Assembly: GCF_000172415.1 (NCBI RefSeq)
Contig: NZ_ABLD01000015.1
Location: forward strand, 1 to 64,000
DNA: 64,000 bases
Source of the DNA: Paraburkholderia graminis C4D1M
GTDB lineage: Bacteria > Pseudomonadota > Gammaproteobacteria > Burkholderiales > Burkholderiaceae
Direction of reading: 5' to 3'
The notes beneath the pieces are model-generated. The model worked only from the letters and a program-made list of their open reading frames with translations, was not told where the DNA came from and made no database searches. Numbering within the stretch: the first letter of the stretch is position 1; each line of letters starts with the position of its first letter. Of this stretch, positions 54,784 to 63,073 are shown piece after piece. The translations under genes were made by a program, and so were the position numbers.

Positions 54784-55176
54784 TCAATGACCCGTTTCCG
54801 TCTTTGTCTCTAGGTATATTCGATCTTTTGCTCGGTATCGTCCCATTTTGTCGACGATGAAGGCTTCGACCTCTTGCAAAGAAGCGATCTTCTCCCGGAT
54901 GACAACAAGCCTTGCGTCGAGGAACTCGATCGTTTGCTCCACGCTTGGAGGAGCATCCAGATAAGCCTTCAGAAGAGGCGCAATCTCTTTTAATGAAAAG
55001 CCCAGGCGTTGTGCGTCACGGATGTGCTCGATCGTGACAAGTATCGATGGGTCGTAGTCGCGATAGACGCGGCTCCCTGCGCTGCGTGCGGTCGAACGGA
55101 AGAGGCCCATCTTCTCGTAGTGGCGAATGCCATCCTTGGACAAGCCAGCAATTTTCGAAATCTCGCTTATGAGCAT
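54784..55176 (-). CDS. MerR family transcriptional regulator
   Basis: 130 aa from the ATG at 55176; a GTG at 55209 would add 11 residues. N-terminal winged helix MLISEISKIAGLSKDGIRHYEKMGLF, wing and second HTH (VYRDYDPSILVTIEHIRDAQRLGFSLKEIAPLL), then a coiled-coil dimerisation helix (about residues 75-115). The C-terminal tail has no cysteines, so it is not a metal sensor of the MerR/CueR kind and should respond to an organic ligand or redox cue. It is divergent from the SDR gene across about 80 bp. Confidence 0.88.
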   Translation of the reverse strand: MLISEISKIAGLSKDGIRHYEKMGLFRSTARSAGSRVYRDYDPSILVTIEHIRDAQRLGFSLKEIAPLLKAYLDAPPSVEQTIEFLDARLVVIREKIASLQEVEAFIVDKMGRYRAKDRIYLETKTETGH

Positions 55177-55256
55177 AACAATGGACTTGACTGTGGGGTT
55201 ACTCGACACTTTATCCTAACCAGCGAAATTTTCATTCACACATTGGAGTGAACAGA

Positions 55257-56078
55257 GTGGGCCTTATCCAAAAACCCGTCGCTCTCGTTACCGGGGCCTC
55301 TTCCGGTATGGGGAACGACTTTGCACTGCGCCTGCTCGATGAAGGATATGTCGTATACGGCGCGGCGCGGCGTCTCGTGCGCATGGGCAACATCGAGGCC
55401 GCTGGAGGTATAGCGGTCTTGATGGACATTACCAATGATTCTGACCTGGTGGCATGCGTTGATCGAATCATTCGCGATCATGGCCGAATTGATGTACTCG
55501 TTAACAACGCCGGGTTTGGTGAGTACGGTGCGCTCGAAGACGTGCCGTTAGAAGTTGCACGCCGACAACTCGAAGTAAATTTGTTCGGTCCGGCACGGCT
55601 TACACAACTGTGCTTGCCATACATGCGGGAACGCCGCGCCGGCCGCATCATCAACGTTTCATCGATCGGTGGAAAGCTGGCGCTTCCTCTAGGTGGCTGG
55701 TATCACGCTTCGAAATTTGCCCTTGAAGGCTACTCAGACGCGTTGCGCAATGAGGTTCGCCCGTTTGGCATCGATGTCATTGTGATCGAACCGGGGGGTA
55801 TAAAATCGGAATGGAGCACTATTGCCCTGGAATCAGCAAAGCGGCATTCGTCGGGAAATGCCTATTCCTCGCTTTCGAAAAAACTGTCGAAAGCTCTGGC
55901 GAATCAAACTGGTCAACCTGAACCCAAAGTCATCACCGATCTTGTAGTTGCTGCGCTGAAGGCAAAGCGTCCAAAGGTACGCTATTCCGGTGGTCATATG
56001 GCAAAGTCGTTGTTGTTCTTGAAGTGGTGCCTTCCTGATCGTCTCTTTGATTGGCTGATCATGTCCGCGCTTAAATAA
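55257..56078 (+). CDS. SDR-family oxidoreductase (retinol/17-beta-hydroxysteroid-dehydrogenase-like)
   Basis: 273 aa from the GTG at 55257, chosen because GGAG lies 8 nt upstream; another GTG at 55248 overlaps that motif. KPVALVTGASSGMGNDFALRL carries the TGASSGMG cofactor site. Catalytic residues are in INVSSIGGK and GWYHASKFALEGYSDALRNEV, a pattern typical of the extended retinol-dehydrogenase-like SDRs. It ends with a hydrophobic tail (KSLLFLKWCLPDRLFDWLIMSALK) that may associate with membrane. Divergent MerR gene is the likely regulator. Confidence 0.9.
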   Translation: MGLIQKPVALVTGASSGMGNDFALRLLDEGYVVYGAARRLVRMGNIEAAGGIAVLMDITNDSDLVACVDRIIRDHGRIDVLVNNAGFGEYGALEDVPLEVARRQLEVNLFGPARLTQLCLPYMRERRAGRIINVSSIGGKLALPLGGWYHASKFALEGYSDALRNEVRPFGIDVIVIEPGGIKSEWSTIALESAKRHSSGNAYSSLSKKLSKALANQTGQPEPKVITDLVVAALKAKRPKVRYSGGHMAKSLLFLKWCLPDRLFDWLIMSALK

Positions 56079-56484
56079 AGACCTGGGAAATTTTGCTGGC
56101 AGAACGAAGCTTGCGCGTCAAACTACGGCGGTCAAGGCCATGGTTTGCGGTCGCGATTAATTTTTAGAGCCGCAGATTACCCAGACACTGTCTGGAAAAT
56201 CTCCGCCTCCGGCCGCAATATCCCTGCTTTCAGACGCCTCGACAATACTCAAAGTGCCCTGGCTGCGGCATGTGCATGGCCGACGCCACAAAACCTGGGC
56301 ATTTGCTCAACGATGGCAGGCGCGTCTCCGACAACAACCGAGTCGAATCGGTGCCCGCCCTACATGTTCAACGAGAGAGACCAATCTCCCTCATGGACGG
56401 ACAGGTTAGCTGTCGGATGCCGGAATTAAAGTACACGTATCATGCGGCAGCGAAGACGGACATCGTTCTCCTTGAGGTGCCACC
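56079..56484. other. Gene-free region upstream of the AraC pseudogene
   Basis: About 400 bp without supported genes. Several tiny frames overlap on the plus strand but lack protein character. The end of the region holds a good ribosome-binding site (GAGGTGCCACC) for the ATG at 56485. Confidence 0.45.
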
Positions 56485-57363
56485 ATGCTGAGATCTCATT
56501 CGACCAGATTTGTCAGCCCGCCGACAAACGTGTGCTCGTCGCTGCTGACGACGGGCACGCGGCGCTAACCGGCGGTGGTATGTATGCGATGCCATGGCAC
56601 TGGCACGATTGCCTCATGTTCATCCAGCCCAGCCACGGCGCAGTCGAACTTTGCCACGAGGACCAGCGCGCGGGTACGTGGCTGTCGGAGGATCGTTTCG
56701 CCGTGGTTCCGTCTGGGCGTGCTCATCAAACGCGCGCGGGATGCGCTACCCATACGCATCTTGCGGTCTACGTGACGGGAGACGCGCTGCGCAAGCTTGA
56801 TACCAAAGTCGGCTCGCTCGGGCGAATTCCGCCGGCGCATGCGCACACCCATCCTCGCGCGTCAAACCTCAGCCATTCGCGCCTTACAGGACCTCTCGCT
56901 GCGCAACGATCTGAGCGACTATGGCAACGCAGCCGTTCGCCAGGCTTTGTCATCGGCCTTGCTGATGCAGTGCATCGGCGAGATCGTCACCGGCAAGACG
57001 ATGTCGGGCACCTCGCCGCGTGAACATGGCATGGCGCTGGTCGCCGATCTCGAGGCGTTTGTCATTCGCCATGCCGATCAGGCCATCCCGCTCGATACGC
57101 TGGAAGGACGCTTCGGCATTTCACGCCGCCACATCACGCGCTTGTTCCGTGAAGGCACCGGCATGTCGATCGGCGAGTTCCAGCAACGCACGCGCTACGA
57201 GAATGCCTGCCGGCTGCTCGCCGAAACGGATCTGCCCATAGGCGAAGTTGCGTTTCGCGTTGGGTCCGAAAGCGGCGCGGCGCTCGCGCGTGCGGTGCGA
57301 CGCATTGGTGGCCATTCACCTTCGGCTCTGCGCACGACCATGGCCCGTTCGGTCAAGAAGTAA
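56485..57363 (+). pseudogene. AraC-family regulator with two frameshifts
   Basis: The ATG at 56485 is well placed behind GAGGTG but the matching protein frame (EISFDQICQPADKRVLVAAD, GGGMYAMPWHWHDCLMFIQP) is one base off, so a base is missing within two codons of the start. Near 56820 a second shift moves from DTKVGSLG to EFRRRMRTPILARQTSAIRA. The rest is intact: QDLSLRNDLSDYGNAAVRQ and an AraC HTH pair (LDTLEGRFGISRRHITRLFREGTG and GEVAFRVGSESGAALARAVRR). The N-terminal half is a cupin sensor (PWHWHD). It stands directly before the phzF-ridA pair, which it may have regulated. Confidence 0.78.
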
Positions 57364-57449
57364 GGCCCATAGGGCCGCGCGCCACCGCGCCGATCTCCGT
57401 AATCTGACCGGATGGAAACAGATTCCCGGTCAGACGGGTTTGAACGGTC

Positions 57450-58361
57450 ATGCAAGAACGTCACATAGTCGAACTCGTAAGCGTGTTCGCCGCCGGTCCC
57501 GGCGGCGGCAACCCGGCGCCCATCGTGGCCGACGCCGCCGGCATGTCCGACACGCAAATGCAGGCAGTGGCCCGGCGCTACGGTCATGAAAGCGGCTTCG
57601 TATTGCCGGCGCCCGCCGGTTCCGGCTGCGACTACGAGTTTCGCTTCCGGGTCCCCAACCACGAAATGTCGATGTGTGGCCACGCCACCATCGGCGCAGC
57701 GTGGCTGCTCCACCTGACCGGCCGCTTGCAGCGCGACCGGCTCGTCGTCCTGACGCGCAGCGGTCGCGTGTCGATCCGTATCACGGGGCGGGCGGGCGAC
57801 GGCACCGTGGTCGAGATATCCCAGCCCGCTGGCCGTATCGAACCCTTGCCGGACACGCCAACCCTGCGCGACGACATCCTCGACGTGTTGGGCATCGACG
57901 CCGCGCAGCTTGCGCCGCTGCCAATCCAAAACGCCAGCACGAGCCGGGTCAAGACCCTAATTCCGCTTGCCAGTCCCGCGCATGTCGACGCCCTTCGGCC
58001 GCGCTTCGAGAGAATCGAGGCGCTGTGCGAGCGGCTCGGCTCGACCGGGCTCTATACGTACGCCACGTTCGACGCAGACCGTCAGATCTTCGACGCCCGG
58101 CAATTCCCGCGTGCCTCGGGTTATCCGGAAGATCCGGCCACCGGAATCGCGGCCTCCGCGCTGTCGTTCGGCCTCCTCGCCAATGGCATGGTCGAACCGT
58201 CCGCGCGCCTCATTACGATTCGCCAGGGACGCGCAATGCAGCGTCCGTCGCAGATATCCGTGCACTTCAATCACGAGACAGGTTCCACACGCGAGGGTCT
58301 GGACGGCTGCTGGCTCGCCGGCACAGTCCGGTTCGAAACAGACCTTGGCGCGGCGTCATGA
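57450..58361 (+). CDS. PhzF family isomerase/epimerase-like protein
   Basis: 303 aa with the diaminopimelate-epimerase-like fold of PhzF. N-terminal VSVFAAGPGGGNPAPIVADAAGMSD includes the GNP element, with ESGFVLPA and MCGHATIGAAWLL (the family GHAT motif), and in the second lobe FPRASGYPEDPATGIAASALSFGL (EDPATG motif). The C-terminal half has the expected RQGRAMQRPS and HF sequence. PhzF relatives isomerise trans-2,3-dihydro-3-hydroxyanthranilate; most members are of unknown substrate. It overlaps the RidA-like gene by 4 bp and lies 87 bp after the AraC pseudogene. Confidence 0.9.
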   Translation: MQERHIVELVSVFAAGPGGGNPAPIVADAAGMSDTQMQAVARRYGHESGFVLPAPAGSGCDYEFRFRVPNHEMSMCGHATIGAAWLLHLTGRLQRDRLVVLTRSGRVSIRITGRAGDGTVVEISQPAGRIEPLPDTPTLRDDILDVLGIDAAQLAPLPIQNASTSRVKTLIPLASPAHVDALRPRFERIEALCERLGSTGLYTYATFDADRQIFDARQFPRASGYPEDPATGIAASALSFGLLANGMVEPSARLITIRQGRAMQRPSQISVHFNHETGSTREGLDGCWLAGTVRFETDLGAAS

Positions 58362-58876
58362 CGACCCGGTTGCTGGCGCGGATTGCGCAACTTGGCCTGA
58401 CTTTGCCACCCGTGCCATCAGCACGAGGTGCATACGTGGGCGCGGTCGTCCACGACGATGTTGTGTACGTCAGCGGCCAGGTCAGCCGTGTCGGCGACGC
58501 GATCATCGCCGGTCCGGTCAGTGCCGACACGCGGCCCGATGTCTTGCGGCACGCAGCGCGCACCTGCGTGTTGCGTGCGCTGAGCGCGCTCGTCGCGACG
58601 CTGCCGCATGCGACGGCGATCGACCGCATTCTTTTTTTGCGCGGCTTCGTCAATGCCGTACCCGACTTCGCGAATCACAGTCAGATCCTGGACCATGCCT
58701 CAGCCCTTCTCCACGACATCTTCGATGAAAGCGGCCGGCATGCGCGCTCGGCACTCGGCGTCGCCAGTTTGCCGGAGAACGGCCTGCTCGAAATCGAACT
58801 GGTGGTCGCGCTCGCGCCAAGGTTTCGCATGGGCCGGCCAAAACGCGCTGGCCCCCGTCACGAGAACGGACGCTGA
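58358..58876 (+). CDS. RidA (YjgF/YER057c/UK114) family protein
   Basis: 172 aa, starting with an ATG that overlaps the phzF stop (ATGA). The sequence resembles the Rid7/YjgF-like group: LPPVPSARGAYVGAVVHDDVVYVSGQVSR, then AARTCVLRALSALVATL and FVNAVPDFANHSQILDHASALL, ending with RSALGVASLPENGLLEIELVVAL. The RidA arginine position corresponds to Arg in ARSALGVASLP, so imine/enamine deaminase chemistry is possible. The extra 15-residue basic tail is not family-like. Coupling to phzF suggests that both handle the same reactive amino-acid-derived intermediate. Confidence 0.88.
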   Translation: MTTRLLARIAQLGLTLPPVPSARGAYVGAVVHDDVVYVSGQVSRVGDAIIAGPVSADTRPDVLRHAARTCVLRALSALVATLPHATAIDRILFLRGFVNAVPDFANHSQILDHASALLHDIFDESGRHARSALGVASLPENGLLEIELVVALAPRFRMGRPKRAGPRHENGR

Positions 58877-58955
58877 CGCTGCACCCGTTCACCAAGGCAC
58901 CGGACCGGCCTCGACGCGCTGGCCCGGCACGATCACCCAGCGTATAGGAAGCACC

Positions 58956-59576
58956 ATGAACCGCCGTCAACTGTTGCAACTCGGCGGCGCAGTCGGGCCC
59001 GCCATGCTGCTGTCCCGTTCCGTGCAGGCAGCCGACGCCGAACTGGTCGTCGGCTCCAACGTTGGCGCTCCGCCATTCGCATTCAAGCAGGGCGACACCT
59101 ATTCCGGCTTCGACGTGGAAGTGTGGGATGAAGTCGCGAAAGGCCTGAACCGCACGTGGCGCCTGCAGCCCATGGAGTTCGGTGCGCTGATCCCCGCACT
59201 CCAGACACATAACATCGACGTGATCGTGTCGCAGCTTTTCATCAAGCCGGAGCGCCGGCAGGTCATCGATTTCTCCGATCCGTACTACAAGAGCGGACTG
59301 ATCGCGCTCACGCGTATCGACAATACGACGATCTACTCGGCGGGCGACCTCGCCGGCAAACATCTCGGCACCGAAACTGGTACGGTCGCCGTGGGCTACA
59401 TCAAGGAGCACATCAAGGACGCCACACTGGAACAACTGCCGAGCATCAACAACGCACTTCTCGCGCTGGAAGGTAACACCAGACGGAACCATCAGCCGCG
59501 CGAACCGCGCGAAGACGAACTAGCCGCGAGCTCGCACAAACTCTTTTCCTCACCGACCGACCATCGAATTTTTTGA
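58956..59576 (+). CDS. Amino-acid ABC transporter substrate-binding protein, C-terminally truncated
   Basis: 206 aa. Signal peptide MNRRQLLQLGGAVGPAMLLSRSVQA, then a type II periplasmic binding protein domain: ELVVGSNVGAPPFAFKQGDTYSGFDVEVWDEVAK, FGALIPALQTHNIDVIVSQLFIKPERRQVIDFSDPYYKSG. Intact relatives are about 260 aa. After NNALLALEG the sequence changes to a polar stretch (TRRNHQPREPREDELAASSH) that does not belong to the fold, so about 70 residues of the C-terminal lobe are missing. Probably non-functional, although a complete ORF remains. It follows the phzF-ridA pair. Confidence 0.75.
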   Translation: MNRRQLLQLGGAVGPAMLLSRSVQAADAELVVGSNVGAPPFAFKQGDTYSGFDVEVWDEVAKGLNRTWRLQPMEFGALIPALQTHNIDVIVSQLFIKPERRQVIDFSDPYYKSGLIALTRIDNTTIYSAGDLAGKHLGTETGTVAVGYIKEHIKDATLEQLPSINNALLALEGNTRRNHQPREPREDELAASSHKLFSSPTDHRIF

Positions 59577-59594
59577 TTGGAAAGGCAGATTGAT

Positions 59595-59961
59595 ATGAGC
59601 ACGACGACTGAAAATCTTGCATCTATGGACGGCAAGTTTTGTCTTTCCCGAGCAGATGGACCGTTCGAAGCAGACCCGTTCCGCGACTGGCTGATCGCGC
59701 GACTTTGGTCTGGTCGAAGCGACCAACGGCGCCTACGGCGGTCAGATCACCCGCGCGAAAGAGCTCGGTCGTACCACCGGCCCGCACTGGCACCCGATGA
59801 CGTTCCAGATGATTTACGTGCTGAAGGGCTGGGTCAAGTTCTGGTACGAACGTGAAGGCGAATTAATGCTCAAGGCCGGCGACTTCGTGTATCACCCGCC
59901 GCGTGCGGCGCACGACCTCCTGGAATACAGAACGGACTGCGCGCAGATGGCCCCCCCTTGA
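59595..59961 (+). pseudogene. Cupin-domain protein with a frameshift
   Basis: Opens MSTTTENLASMDGKFCLSRA in frame 1 up to DPFRDW, then continues in another frame as DFGLVEATNGAYGGQITRAK, GPHWHPMTFQMIYVLKGWVK, and KAGDFVYHPPRAAHDLLEY. The cupin metal motif HWH and later His are preserved in the second frame. The break is near 59695; a poly-C run at about 59951 ends the frame early. Joined, it would be a single-domain cupin of about 125 aa. Confidence 0.72.
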
Positions 59962-60275
59962 TACCGACATACGCCGCTTTTTCACAGCCTCCGGGCTTCG
60001 TCCACTGCGCCAACGAGTTTTCGAAACCGGTAAGCGCACGCATCGTACTTTTCCTTCATGGCTAACTACGCGGGTCTGATACGCCGAAAGCCGGTGCACG
60101 CGCTGAAAAACGAATAGTGCAATGCCAGGACGCTAAAGACCTGTCGTCCATAGCCGATATTCAGTCACCGCGCGACCGTAGAACGTGGGTAAGTCCGGGC
60201 AAATACGCCGACTCCACCGCAAGCCTTTGACCCGGATTTTCCGCCGGCCCCACATCCCTAAACTGGAAACTATCA
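59962..60275. other. Gene-free region before the lipoprotein gene
   Basis: About 310 bp with no supported gene. It should contain the promoter of the lipoprotein gene; no clear -35/-10 pair was found. Confidence 0.4.
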
Positions 60276-60755
60276 ATGCGTCTCGTCCCAATTTTAGCCA
60301 TCTGCGTCGTCCTTCTCTCAGCGTGTGCGGGAGCTCCGACCACCAATCCACTACCCGCCGACCGCGGACACGAAGTGGGCACGGTGCTCACTGCCGGTGT
60401 AAGCGATCTGCAGATCGATGCAGGATCGTTCGACATTTCTGCCGAAGCGAAGCAGGAAGTCGTCGGGGCATTCCGTGCCGAGTTGACGAAGATCGGTGTG
60501 CCCGTCGCTGCGTCCGGTGCGCCGGTCGTTCTTCACGTCACGGAATTCAAGACGCGGCCCGCCGCGGCACGAATCATGTTTGGTGCACTGTCCGGCAGCG
60601 ACCACATCAAGGGAACGGTGACGGTCGCGGGAGCCACGTTTGAGGTGGCCGACACAGGCGTCACCATGATGGGCGGCCTGGGTGTCGTCGCGAGAAACGT
60701 GGGCAAGCAAACGGCAGACGGCGTAGGACAACTCGCCGGTGTGGCCACCCGATAG
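60276..60755 (+). CDS. Small outer-membrane-type lipoprotein, DUF4410-like
   Basis: 159 aa. Lipoprotein signal MRLVPILAICVVLLSACAG with lipobox LSAC (Cys17) followed by Ala, so outer-membrane sorting is expected. The mature domain alternates strands and one helix (SAEAKQEVVGAFRAELTKIGVPV, PVVLHVTEFKTRPAAARIMFGALSG, DHIKGTVTVAGATFEVADTG) as in DUF4410-type lipoproteins, whose function is unknown. It stands alone, without operon partners. Confidence 0.82.
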   Translation: MRLVPILAICVVLLSACAGAPTTNPLPADRGHEVGTVLTAGVSDLQIDAGSFDISAEAKQEVVGAFRAELTKIGVPVAASGAPVVLHVTEFKTRPAAARIMFGALSGSDHIKGTVTVAGATFEVADTGVTMMGGLGVVARNVGKQTADGVGQLAGVATR

Positions 60756-61043
60756 CAGGCGGAACATTCGCGCGCGGTCAGCGCATCCGCAGACCGCGTA
60801 TAACCGTTGAAGACACGATGAGAAGGAAGCCGTCACCGGACATAAGGCATGCGCAAACCGAATCGTCGGTCGATGCGGCGATGCTTCGACGGGCGCTCGC
60901 TCTGGGGAACGTCCCGACAGTCCTCATGAGGCCGCAGTCGCCCCTTCCGGTCGGCCAGCCGCGGACTTCGAGCGGCGGCTATTCGAGGATGAGCTGCCGC
61001 ACACGGCCACAGGCACTCCCCATTCAACCGCCTCCCCCGCCAC

Positions 61044-62063
61044 TCATCCGCAGATGCGATCCCGGTCATGCAAGCGTTGCATCCAGTAGGGAAAGGGAAC
61101 CGACGGCTCAGATACTTTATCGAGCCGCGCGCACTGTTCGGCGGTTAATGCGAAATTCTGTGCGTCGAGGTTAGCTGCAAGTTGCTCGCGCGTGCGGGCT
61201 CCGACGATGACAGAAGTGATCTGCTCGCGCGCTAGCAACCAGCCTAACGAGACTTGAGCCGGCGTGGCCGCCAGTTCGTCGGCGACTTCACGCAATACTG
61301 CGAGGATCGGCTCCGCCCTGACTAGATCGACCGGCGGAAAGTCGAGTTTCGCACGCCGCCCGGCAGCTTCGCCATTCTGCGAGTACTTGCCGCTCAGGTA
61401 GCCACCTGCGAGCGGACTCCAGACCAGAAGCCCGATTTTGTTTGACGCGGCAACCGGCATGATTTCGTGTTCGATATCGCGGCTCGTCAGCGAATAGTGC
61501 ACCTGATTGCTCACGACATGAGCCCGATCGGTACGGGACGTTATGCCGATGGCTCGCTCGAGATCGGCTGCACTGAAATTGCACACGCCAATGTGACGGA
61601 CCTTGCCTTGGGTGACGAGATCGTCCAGCACACGAAGCGTCTCGTCGAGCGGAACGAGCGCGTCACGGTCATGCAACTGGAACAGGTCGATGTGATCGCG
61701 ACCGAGTCTCTTCAGGCTTGTCTCGACCGAGCGCATGATGTGTGAGCGGCCCAATCCCACTTCGTTCTGGCCCGTGCCGGTGCGTAACCGAACCTTGGTC
61801 GCGACGAGCATTCGATCTTCGTCCAGCCCCAGCGCTTTCAGCACATGGCCCACGACCTCCTCTGAGCGGCCCTGCGAATAGGCGTCCGCCGTGTCGATCA
61901 GATTGACGCCACGCTCCACGGCCATCGCGACGAGCCGGGCGGCCTGATCGCTGTTCAAGCCGGCAATATTGCCCCAGATGCCCGAGCCGGCACCGAAAGT
62001 CATCGCGCCCAGGCTCAGCCGTGAAACGCGTAGACCAGTTCTGCCAAGCGTGTTGTATTCCAT
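61044..62063 (-). CDS. Aldo/keto reductase
   Basis: 339 aa from the ATG at 62063 (MEYNTLGRTGLRVSRLSLGAM). TIM-barrel AKR of the YajO/Tas-like (AKR11/12) type. Catalytic Asp and Tyr occur in NLIDTADAYSQGRSEEVVG, Lys in MLVATKVRLRTG, and His in DHIDLFQLHDRD; the NADPH-binding end shows SVIVGARTREQLAANL. It is on the minus strand, downstream of the NmrA-like and hydrolase genes (81-bp gap) and probably cotranscribed with them. Substrate not predictable. Confidence 0.92.
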   Translation of the reverse strand: MEYNTLGRTGLRVSRLSLGAMTFGAGSGIWGNIAGLNSDQAARLVAMAVERGVNLIDTADAYSQGRSEEVVGHVLKALGLDEDRMLVATKVRLRTGTGQNEVGLGRSHIMRSVETSLKRLGRDHIDLFQLHDRDALVPLDETLRVLDDLVTQGKVRHIGVCNFSAADLERAIGITSRTDRAHVVSNQVHYSLTSRDIEHEIMPVAASNKIGLLVWSPLAGGYLSGKYSQNGEAAGRRAKLDFPPVDLVRAEPILAVLREVADELAATPAQVSLGWLLAREQITSVIVGARTREQLAANLDAQNFALTAEQCARLDKVSEPSVPFPYWMQRLHDRDRICG

Positions 62064-62144
62064 CGTGTATTCCTTGTTTGAACGAAAACCTGATGCATCG
62101 GTAGAGCAAGGCCCTGAGTCCACGCGCCGCGCTATCGGCTCTGG

Positions 62145-63011
62145 TCAGGTTCGACGCGACACAAGCTCGCCCAGAACGGTCTCCAGTTCGACGTGGCCGC
62201 GCAAGATTCCATCGGAACTGTTTTCGAAATCGATCCAGCCTTCGTTGAAGCCGTCCAGCATGCGCATGCGCGGTAGAGGATGCTTCATGCCCTGCGTGCG
62301 GAACAGCGCTTCCCACGTCTGCCTTTCGACGACTTCTGCACGTACCTGACGACGCAACACGCCGGCGAAAACCGCTGCGAGATCGTTAGGACTCACCCGG
62401 CGTGGACCTTCAAGCTCGACGACGCGCACCCCGCGCCACGTCTGCTGCAGCAGTTCGGCAGCAACGCGGCCCACGTCCGCGGTGGCGACCATCGGCACCG
62501 GCTTGTCGAGCGGCTGCAGGTAACTGGCGATGACGCCATCGTCGCTTGCACACGCAACATCCCATGCGGCGTTCTCCATGAACCAGCCAGGCCGAAGGAA
62601 CGTCACGGGCATCGGCATCTCGCGCAGCGCCTGCTCCATCAGCGTGCGTTGAGTGAGCAGGTTGACTTCGTCGGCCTGTGCGCCGATCGTCGAGAGGCAA
62701 ACAACCTTGTCGGGCCGTGCCTTCAGTAGTGCTGCGGACACAGCGTCAATCACTGTGCGCGCTTCCGGAAACCCGGGCTCCGGATCGAACTCCGAAGGCG
62801 GCAGGATGAAAACGCCCGTCGCGCCTTCGAACGCGGCGGCGAGCGACGAAGCGTCTTCCATGAAAGCCGTCGTGATCTCGCAACCTCGCTCTGCCCACGC
62901 CTGTGCCCGCGTCGCATCGCGCACGACTGCGCGCACCGGCTGACCAGCAGCCAGCAGTTCGCGGGCCAGTGCGCCGCCCACCTTGCCGGTGATTCCTGTG
63001 ATTGCATACAT
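62145..63011 (-). CDS. NmrA-like NAD(P)-binding protein (atypical SDR)
   Basis: 288 aa from the ATG at 63011. N-terminal MYAITGITGKVGGALARELL is the atypical GxxGxxG cofactor motif, followed by VRAVVRDATRAQAWAERG and the FEGATGVFILPP turn of NmrA/QorB-type proteins. FLRPGWFMENAAW is a conserved C-lobe element. No canonical Tyr-Lys pair, so it may be a redox sensor or a quinone reductase-like enzyme rather than a classical dehydrogenase. 62 bp downstream of the serine hydrolase gene on the same strand. Confidence 0.88.
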   Translation of the reverse strand: MYAITGITGKVGGALARELLAAGQPVRAVVRDATRAQAWAERGCEITTAFMEDASSLAAAFEGATGVFILPPSEFDPEPGFPEARTVIDAVSAALLKARPDKVVCLSTIGAQADEVNLLTQRTLMEQALREMPMPVTFLRPGWFMENAAWDVACASDDGVIASYLQPLDKPVPMVATADVGRVAAELLQQTWRGVRVVELEGPRRVSPNDLAAVFAGVLRRQVRAEVVERQTWEALFRTQGMKHPLPRMRMLDGFNEGWIDFENSSDGILRGHVELETVLGELVSRRT

Positions 63012-63073
63012 TGCTCGTTCTCCTGTGTGGATATATCGGGTGACGCAGCGTCGACGTGCCGACGGCCAATCGC

